A stretch of 31,927 bases of DNA from Fonticula alba (lineage: Eukaryota; Opisthokonta; Rotosphaerida; Fonticulaceae), in contig NW_009242971.1 of the NCBI RefSeq assembly GCF_000388065.1, forward strand, positions 2,620,943 through 2,652,869. Reading direction: 5' to 3'. This document shows positions 27,601-31,927 of the stretch, piece after piece. Made by a program: the position numbers and the translations under genes. Within the stretch, counting starts at the first letter, position 1; every line of letters begins with the position of its first letter. A model generated the notes under the pieces. That model was not told the DNA's origin. It made no database searches and saw only the letters and a program-made list of their open reading frames with translations.

Positions 27601-27892
27601 TTCGGCGCTCGGCGCGATGGCACCGCCGATGGCCGGGGGTTGATCACCTCGAAGAGGGATCGAAAGTAGGAGGAGGTCGACTGCTGGAGGGAAACCGGCT
27701 TCCCGGCGGTCAAGACCGCCTCCAAGGGGACCACCCCGCGGTCCATCTGCTCGATGAAGGCGAAGGACTCCGACAGGGACTCCGACAGCTGCTGGTGCAG
27801 AGCCGGCTCCTCGGCCAGGTGACCGACCGAGGGCATGGACCCGAGATTGAAGTTCTGCACCAGAACACGGCGCTCCGACGGCGAGAGGGTAT
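24636..27892 (-). CDS. LRR protein exon 10: long C-terminal exon of unknown family
   Basis: The acceptor CATGTAG (AG 27894-27893) follows a pyrimidine-rich run, phase 1; the exon ends at TGA 24638-24636 after LRQRPAC. About 1,085 residues. WTPEQMQRFLVDIGLEPVAL followed by DLASMSVLDVVAE and VVYLYSRLV has the spacing of a SAM-like fold (~780-845), low confidence. Later: ARDLDEWFLRLAGFEDISQR; CPCHRCITRRRATR, a small Cys cluster; NEYLSAVALAMILEPERFRG; basic RQRKAHYRRRRP (possible nuclear signal); HPKQERILRAFSDMYPDSRE; and a helical C-terminal region with a Glu/Arg-rich coiled stretch (RRLERAAAEAAADH) and LGELVHRASWLRLRELYLAS. Pro/Ala/Gly linkers separate these. Confidence 0.82.
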
Positions 27893-30800
27893 CTACATGG
27901 GGCCGACAGCCGGCGGGGAGGGAAACGGAGAAGCACAGAGGGAAGGGCGAGAGGACACGGCCAAATTGACGGTCAGCGAGGGAAGGAAGGGAGGAGCATC
28001 GGCGCCCGAGGGAGGAGAGCCCGGGGGCCCGGGGGCGCACCCAGTGACGCGCGAGTGAGCTCCGCGCGCTGGATGCGCTGCGACGTGAAGGAAAGGACCC
28101 GGCTTCGGGAGAGGCGATCTGCCGCCACCAGGAGGTTGGACAGCTCGTGCAGCCGCGCCGAATAGAGCAACCCCATAATTTCCGGGTCCAGCTTTCGCAG
28201 GCCCGCCGGATCATGGAACCCCAACAACATGTCGGCATCCAGGTGCCAGGTGTCCAGCAATGGCCGGATGGACTCCATCAGCTGGTTCAGCTGGGCCGGG
28301 TGGAAAGGGGCCACATCTTGGAGCTGGGCCGCCAGCTGGGCTCGCCGGGATCGGGTGACGTCTGTCGGGAAGGGCGGCACGTCGGCATCCGGATCGGCGC
28401 CACTCCCGGAGCTGGGCCCGGCCCGTGATGAGGCCCCCTTGCCCGGGGAGGACTTGGAAGCCGCGGGAGCACCGGCATCCAGTGTCGATGGCAGCAAGCC
28501 AAAAGACCGAAGCAAGTCCGGCGGCAGGGTCATGATGTCGCGCATGGGAGATGGCAGGGCCGGCGTCAGGGGAATGAAGCGCAGCTCCGGGGGCTCGTTG
28601 GAAGTGCCCCCATTTCCGAAGGACCAGTCCTTCGCCAGCGAGGAGACGATGAGCGGCGAGTGCACAAGGTGTGACAGGTGGTCGGCCAAGCCGCGGCTCA
28701 GATTCGACGAGTCCAAGAGGAAGGGATTTGTCCGATTGGGGAAAGACCGTGCCTCGCACACCATGTCCAGTGTGGAGAGGATCTTTGGCCCGTCGATCAA
28801 GTTGACTGCGGGCCGATGAGGCACAGCGTGCCGGCACGAACAGACGGACAGCCATTGCGAGGGGGAGGAGGTGTCAGAGAGCGGGCCAGACAGGGGAATA
28901 TGGAGGGGGGGGGGGGGGGTGGAGGGGGGCGGGGGAATCGCATGGGTTTTTGCCTGTTCTCCACCCTGCCCCAAGAACAGGGCGCAGAAATGAACGAACC
29001 TTTCTTGGGGTGATCATGAACCGTGACAATGTCGTGGTAGGAAAAGCGGACATCCTTCTGACGGGAGGAGGCCCCTTGCCGAGCGGGCTCCAGGTCGGAC
29101 TGGATCTTGTTCCCGGTCAGGGTGATGTCGCGAATGGTGGTGTCCGAGAGGCCGGCCGTCATGAAGTGCGAGTCCATGGAGAAGGTGATGCGGTTGTCTG
29201 CGGTGTGCAACAAGTGTCAGCCATTCCAACAGGAGGGAGATCACGGGAAGGGGGAAGCAGGGGGGGGGGGGGCACAAGTAAAGAGAGGCGCATCGAGCAA
29301 GCAAAACGCACGGGACACATCCAGGTACTTCAGGTTGCCGGGGCTCTTGCCCAGCTGGAAGAGCGAGGAGAGCCCCATCGAGGTGATCAAGTTATCTGGT
29401 GGTAGAGGGGGAGGAGGAGGCAGGTGGTCAGTCGAGCGCCCCACCAGGAGGGTGTGCTGCGTCCGGCGTAAGGGCGACATACTTGGCAGGCGGAGGTGCC
29501 GCAACTGCGGGCCAACCGAACGCGAAATGACCGACACGCTGCCATCGGTCAGCTGGCAGTCTGACGAGAGTGGTCAGGAAAAAAGTCAAAAGGTCACATT
29601 GGCAGCGGCAAAGGGGGAGGCGAGGGGCGGGGGGGGGAGCAGGCCGAGAGGAGGCACTCATCGTGGAGGGGCTGGCGTACTGGCGATGTTCAGTTCGATG
29701 AGCTGCCGGGAGAGGCGGCCAGACAGGAGTTCCCGAATGACATCCGTGGAGATTGGCCCGCGAGAGCCTTTTGGGCGCGGCGGCGGCCAAGCCCAGGAGG
29801 TAGCAGAGGAAAGGCGGCGTGTGAGCGTGGGCCACCAAACGGAGAGACACCATGTGGCGAGACGGGAAGCGGGGTCGGCAAAGAGGGAAGGGAGAGAGGG
29901 GGGGGGGAGGGGGCAAAGGAGGGGGAACGAACCAACAATGTGCAACCTCTCAAGAGAGTGGTTTTTCAGAGCACGGGCCAGCTCCATGCCCCCGGTTTCG
30001 GTGATGTCACACTCTTCGAATGGGATGAACAAAGAAGGGTAAGACTCCTGGCATGAGCAGGCATGCCATTCTATGGCAGGGAACAAAAGACAGAGAGGGA
30101 GAGGGAGAGAGAGAGACCGGTAGGCAACGCACGGATCAGGTAGAGCTCTTTGAGGCCTTGCGACTGCTGAAGAACTCGGGCCAGGTGAACCAGCTCGACT
30201 GGCGTGTCTGCGGGGGAGAAGTCAGGCAAACGTTTGGGGGTTGAACAATGGCACGAGCACAGCGAAGGGGAGGCAACCGGCGCACTGGACAGGAAGAGAG
30301 ACTTCAAGGAGTGGGTGAACAGGGACAAGGCCGAAGAGATGCTATTGTTCGGATCGTATGTGCCGGGGGTTTTGTCTGAATTTGCGCATGGCAGCAAAAA
30401 GGCCGGGCGGGAGGGGGAAGCAGGAAAGACGCGATGAGACACAAGCACATGAAGGCGGGGGCGGGCCACGGGGAGTGGGAAGAAAGCACGCACGCGAAGC
30501 ATGGTTGATGATGATGGTCTCGCAATTCCGGTACTTGGAGAGCTCGAGTGCGATCTTGGTGGACTCTGAGGCGGACAGACAGATGGCCAAAGCAAGTTAG
30601 CGAGGGCCACGCACGAGGAGAGGGGCTTCGCTGCGGCCTGCTCTTCGGGAGAGCGGGGCGGGGGAAAGGGAGGAGGGCGAGGGGCCGGAGAGTGGGCCTG
30701 GACATACCTTCCTCCGGGCCGTTGGCCGAAATGTGAAGAGCTGCTTGCGTTTGGTTGAAGAAGGACTCGGCGATCTGGGTGTCCAGGAAGGCCGGCGGGG

Positions 30801-31212
30801 TTTGAGCATATTCCAGCAGACTGAAGGGAGTTGATGCCTGGGAGCGCGACGAGCTGGCCTCTTTGGCTGGTGCGAAGAAGGACCCCAGTCGCCGGCGATA
30901 CTCCTCGGGAGAAAGCCCCCTGGAGGAGAGTTTGCTCAGAGACGCCGGTGACCTGGCGCCATTTTCGCCAGTCAGACCGGCATTCAGGATCGAGGAGCAT
31001 GGCTGGAGATTGGTGCTTCCTTCGGGCAATTGCCGCGAGGGCAGGACCGCCGAGGTGACCAGGTGCCGATGAAGCCTCCCAGAGCGAGGGCCGGCGTACA
31101 TGGTCCTCAAGGCTCCACGGGCCTCGAGATGTCCGACACACGCCGCCGACCCGGGCACCCCCTGCGACAGGGGACCAGCTCGGCGGGTGGCCGAGAACAT
31201 TAGCGCCAGCAT
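24636..31212 (-). CDS. Leucine-rich-repeat protein with long unrecognised C-terminal region (10 exons)
   Basis: Spliced model: 31212-30708, 30565-30494, 30207-30133, 30013-29933, 29767-29681, 29560-29483, 29395-29312, 29197-29000, 28805-28041, 27892-24636 (TGA). That is 5,202 nt, 1,733 aa. All nine introns are phase 1. Residues ~169-330 are ribonuclease-inhibitor-like LRRs, one per exon; the splice joins rebuild canonical LRR text such as LKYLDVS-H-NRIT and LIELNIA-N-CQLTDG. Such LRRs form a curved protein-binding surface. The remaining ~1,400 residues have no family I recognise. There is a possible SAM-like helix bundle at ~780-845, a basic stretch RQRKAHYRRRRP and low-complexity Pro/Ala loops. 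There is no signal peptide or membrane span, so it is probably intracellular. I considered CARMIL and NLR-type LRR proteins, but saw neither a capping-protein-binding motif nor a NACHT P-loop. Confidence 0.8.
27893..28040 (-). other. LRR gene intron between exons 9 and 10
   Basis: A 148-nt intron, donor GTGCGC at 28040-28035 and acceptor TGTAG at 27894-27893. The C/T-rich half towards the acceptor (CCCTTCCCTCTGTGCTTCTC-like) is the polypyrimidine tract. The frame of exon 10 stays open through it, which inflates the ORF upstream with a meaningless Ser/Arg/Cys-rich stretch. Confidence 0.8.
28041..28805 (-). CDS. LRR protein exon 9 (255 residues)
   Basis: The acceptor GCCCGCAG (AG 28807-28806) and the donor GTGCGC at 28040, phase 1 both sides. 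It encodes NLIDGPKILSTLDMVCEARS, RGLADHLSHLVHSPLIVSSL, a Ser/Pro/Gly-rich stretch, then helical LNQLMESIRPLLDTWHLDAD and IMGLLYSARLHELSNLLVAA. The domain is not recognised. The helical parts could be a cap on the LRR array. Confidence 0.76.
28901..28919. repeat. G homopolymer in LRR intron
   Basis: A G-rich run on the plus strand within the intron 28806-28999; C run in the transcript, about 95-110 nt before the acceptor. Confidence 0.85.
29000..29197 (-). CDS. LRR exon 8 (198 nt): last LRR and linker
   Basis: The acceptor CACCGCAG (AG 29199-29198) has a CTGAC branch-like motif at 29216-29220; the donor is GTTCGT at 28999. It encodes NRITFSMDSHFMTAGLSDTT, IRDITLTGNKIQSDLE, a further LRR whose strand LTGNKI is clear, then a polar linker ending HDHPKK. 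Phase 1 both sides; 66 residues, longer than the single-repeat exons. Confidence 0.82.
29312..29395 (-). CDS. LRR exon 7 (84 nt, one repeat)
   Basis: The acceptor ACCACCAG (AG 29397-29396) and the donor GTGCGT at 29311. It encodes NLITSMGLSSLFQLGKSPGN then LKYLDVS; the split codon with exon 8 gives His (LDVS-H-NRIT). Phase 1 both sides. Confidence 0.86.
29483..29560 (-). CDS. LRR exon 6 (78 nt, one repeat)
   Basis: The acceptor CTCGTCAG (AG 29562-29561) has a CTGAC branch-like motif at 29573-29577; the donor is GTATGT at 29482. It encodes CQLTDGSVSVISRSVGPQLR then HLRLP, phase 1 both sides, and its last base completes Asn (LRLP-N-NLIT). Confidence 0.85.
29681..29767 (-). CDS. LRR exon 5 (87 nt, one repeat)
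   Basis: The acceptor CCAAAAG (AG 29769-29768) and the donor GTACGC at 29680. It encodes SRGPISTDVIRELLSGRLSR then QLIELNIA; the last base A joins AC of exon 6 to make the LRR Asn. Phase 1 both sides. Confidence 0.83.
29933..30013 (-). CDS. LRR exon 4 (81 nt, one repeat)
   Basis: The acceptor TTCGAAG (AG 30015-30014) and the donor GTTCGT at 29932. It encodes CDITETGGMELARALKNHSL then ERLHIV, a textbook RI-type repeat (C.ItetGg.eLa.aL.n..LerL.i), phase 1 both sides. Confidence 0.85.
30133..30207 (-). CDS. LRR exon 3 (75 nt, one repeat)
   Basis: The acceptor CCCCCGCAG (AG 30209-30208) has a CTGAC branch-like motif at 30221-30225; the donor is GTGCGT at 30132. It encodes TPVELVHLARVLQQSQGLKE then LYLI, phase 1 both sides; the split codon with exon 4 gives Gln (LYLI-Q-CDIT). 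Confidence 0.84.
30494..30565 (-). CDS. LRR exon 2 (72 nt, one repeat)
   Basis: The acceptor CGCCTCAG (AG 30567-30566) and the donor GTGCGT at 30493. It encodes STKIALELSKYRNCETIIIN plus HAS, phase 1 in and out. LALxLxxxxxCxTIxIN is the helix-then-strand half of an RI-like repeat. Confidence 0.8.
30708..31212 (-). CDS. LRR protein exon 1: N-terminal region
   Basis: The ATG at 31212-31210 opens MLALMFSATRR and is followed by ~168 residues. The first part is Ser/Gly/Pro-rich; then come GLSPEEYRRRLGSFFA and TPFSLLEYAQTPPAFLDTQI, AESFFNQTQAALHI, which leads into the LRR array. It ends GPEE plus one base before GTATGT at 30707, phase 1. The frame is open further up to another ATG at 31602, but that extension contains poly-Pro from a C run and a TATA-like stretch, so I prefer the inner start. 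An upstream non-coding or coding exon cannot be excluded. Confidence 0.65.
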
Positions 31213-31699
31213 GGAGACATTGGGCAGAGGACCGCGGAGCGCTGATTGTCTTTCAAGGGGCTTACAAGAGGATGAGGTGGCTGGGGCAGGAGAACGGGCG
31301 AGTGAGCGAGCGACCGACCGACAGGGGGAGGGAAGGGCGGAGCCACCAGGCAGTCGCGCAGCGGGGGGGGGAGGGGGGGGAGGAAGTGAGGGGAGGGGTA
31401 TATCGGCGCCCGGGATCCACCCCCGGGCTGGGGACCTGGTGCGTCTTATCCTCCTGCACGCGGCGGCGGTGGTGAGAGGGTAGGCCGGATGACGGAGTCT
31501 CCTTCGCCGCGTCAACGGAAACAAGGCTGTTTCCGGCAGAGGGTGCGAGGACCCCCCCCCCCCCCCCTGGCTGCGCGCAAAATGCGCAGGGCGCGCACGC
31601 ATGTCCCGCCGCGCTCGCTGCTACTCTAGAGAGTGGGGGGTTAGGCTCGCCTCGGTTTGACTCGCATGCACACGGGCACCGTGGGTGTTCGTTGGGGCC
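31213..31699 (-). promoter_or_regulatory. 5' flank of the LRR gene
   Basis: About 490 bp between the LRR start codon and the possible neighbour's stop. It contains a TATA-like GATATACC on the minus strand at ~31397-31404 (about 185 bp before the ATG), G/C homopolymer runs at 31360-31380 and 31551-31567, and an inverted repeat (31516-31535). No sure promoter element can be named. An in-frame ATG at 31602 could extend the protein. Confidence 0.4.
31516..31535. repeat. Inverted repeat CGGAAAC-6-GTTTCCG
   Basis: Perfect 7-bp arms (31516-31522 and 31529-31535) around a 6-nt spacer, about 305 bp upstream of the LRR start. It could be a dimeric factor site or a hairpin in a leader RNA; it may also be chance. 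Confidence 0.5.
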
Positions 31700-31832
31700 T
31701 CAGGCGCGCCGAGGTAGGCACAATGAACGCCCTTCGGGAGGGACTCGGGCGTGCGCCCCCAGGAAGATCTCGAGCATCAGAACCAGCGGCATGGCGGCCA
31801 CGTTGAAGCGCGACCCATGGAATCGTTGGTAT
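31700..31832 (-). CDS. Possible terminal exon of the next gene upstream (partial)
   Basis: After TTCTCCCAG (AG 31834-31833) a frame with one carried-in base reads YQRFHGSRFNVAAMPLVLML then EIFLGAHARVPPEGR and stops at TGA 31702-31700. The first ~27 residues look like genuine protein (mixed aromatic and aliphatic, no low complexity). The tail is poor. The preceding C-rich minus-strand sequence (from the G run at the right edge) suits an intron. Function unknown. Alternatively an internal exon, or no gene at all; another open frame on the same strand starts at ATG 31865. Confidence 0.33.
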
Positions 31833-31903
31833 CTGGGAGAAGCCGGAACGTCGGCACTTGGACATGACTGGCTGCGATCCTGCCCTGTGCCCCGATCGGT
31901 GCC

Positions 31904-31926
31904 GGGGGGTGGGGGGGGGGGGGGGA
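31904..31926. repeat. G-rich homopolymer at the right edge
   Basis: A G run with one T at the window end. By analogy with the other tracts it probably lies in an intron (C run on the minus strand) of the neighbouring gene. Confidence 0.85.
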
Positions 31927-31927
31927 A

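Noticed and set aside
28797-31141. NLR immune receptor or CARMIL identity for the LRR gene
   Set aside because: No NACHT P-loop, no N-terminal death-fold and no capping-protein-interaction motif seen; the LRR style alone is not enough.
31213-31602. Start of the LRR protein at the in-frame ATG at 31602
   Set aside because: The added 130 residues include a Pro run from a C homopolymer and Arg/Ser-rich noise; the ATG at 31212 is preferred but not proven.

Overview
This window comes from a nuclear genome of a very GC-rich, intron-rich eukaryote. The genes are split by short GT-AG introns (about 90-440 nt). Proteins carry long Gly/Pro/Ala low-complexity insertions. Introns and flanks are full of C/G homopolymers and CA, GACA and GA microsatellites. 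I see no bacterial operon, Shine-Dalgarno-driven gene, rRNA, tRNA, CRISPR or transposon. The style (extreme GC, GPGPGP-type insertions, compact introns) would fit a unicellular opisthokont such as Fonticula, or a GC-rich green alga. That assignment is a guess from style, not a match.

The window holds two large genes, both on the minus strand, plus a possible fragment of a third. (1) Positions ~64-23007: a giant VPS13-family bridge-like lipid transfer protein. Twelve exons are in the window (about 6,610 codons) and the gene runs off the left edge before its C-terminal domains. All splice phases agree. The protein starts with an unusual N-terminal extension with a predicted membrane helix, followed by a diverged chorein start and a very long run of VPS13-like beta-groove segments. 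It ends in the window with all six repeats of the VPS13 adaptor-binding (VAB) domain, each with its invariant Asn. (2) Positions 24636-31212: a leucine-rich-repeat protein of ten exons, about 1,733 aa. Six consecutive 72-87 nt exons, all bounded by phase-1 introns, each encode one ribonuclease-inhibitor-like LRR. A ~1,085-residue C-terminal exon of unrecognised family follows, with a possible SAM-like segment. (3) Positions ~31700-31832: a possible terminal exon of the next gene upstream, also minus strand.

The 1.6 kb between the two genes (23008-24635) is the promoter/5' region of the VPS13 gene and the 3' flank of the LRR gene. It holds two CACGTG E-boxes 16 bp apart, CA/TG microsatellites, an AT-rich island and a long GA/CT tract. 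The many long open frames on the plus strand are GC-driven shadows of the real exons.

The two genes need not work together. VPS13 proteins move bulk phospholipid between organelles at contact sites and are positioned by adaptors that bind the VAB domain. The LRR protein is probably a protein-interaction scaffold. Splicing signals are very uniform: donors are mostly GTGCGT with GTATGT/GTACGC/GTTCGT variants, and CTGAC branch-point-like motifs lie 15-65 nt before several acceptors.
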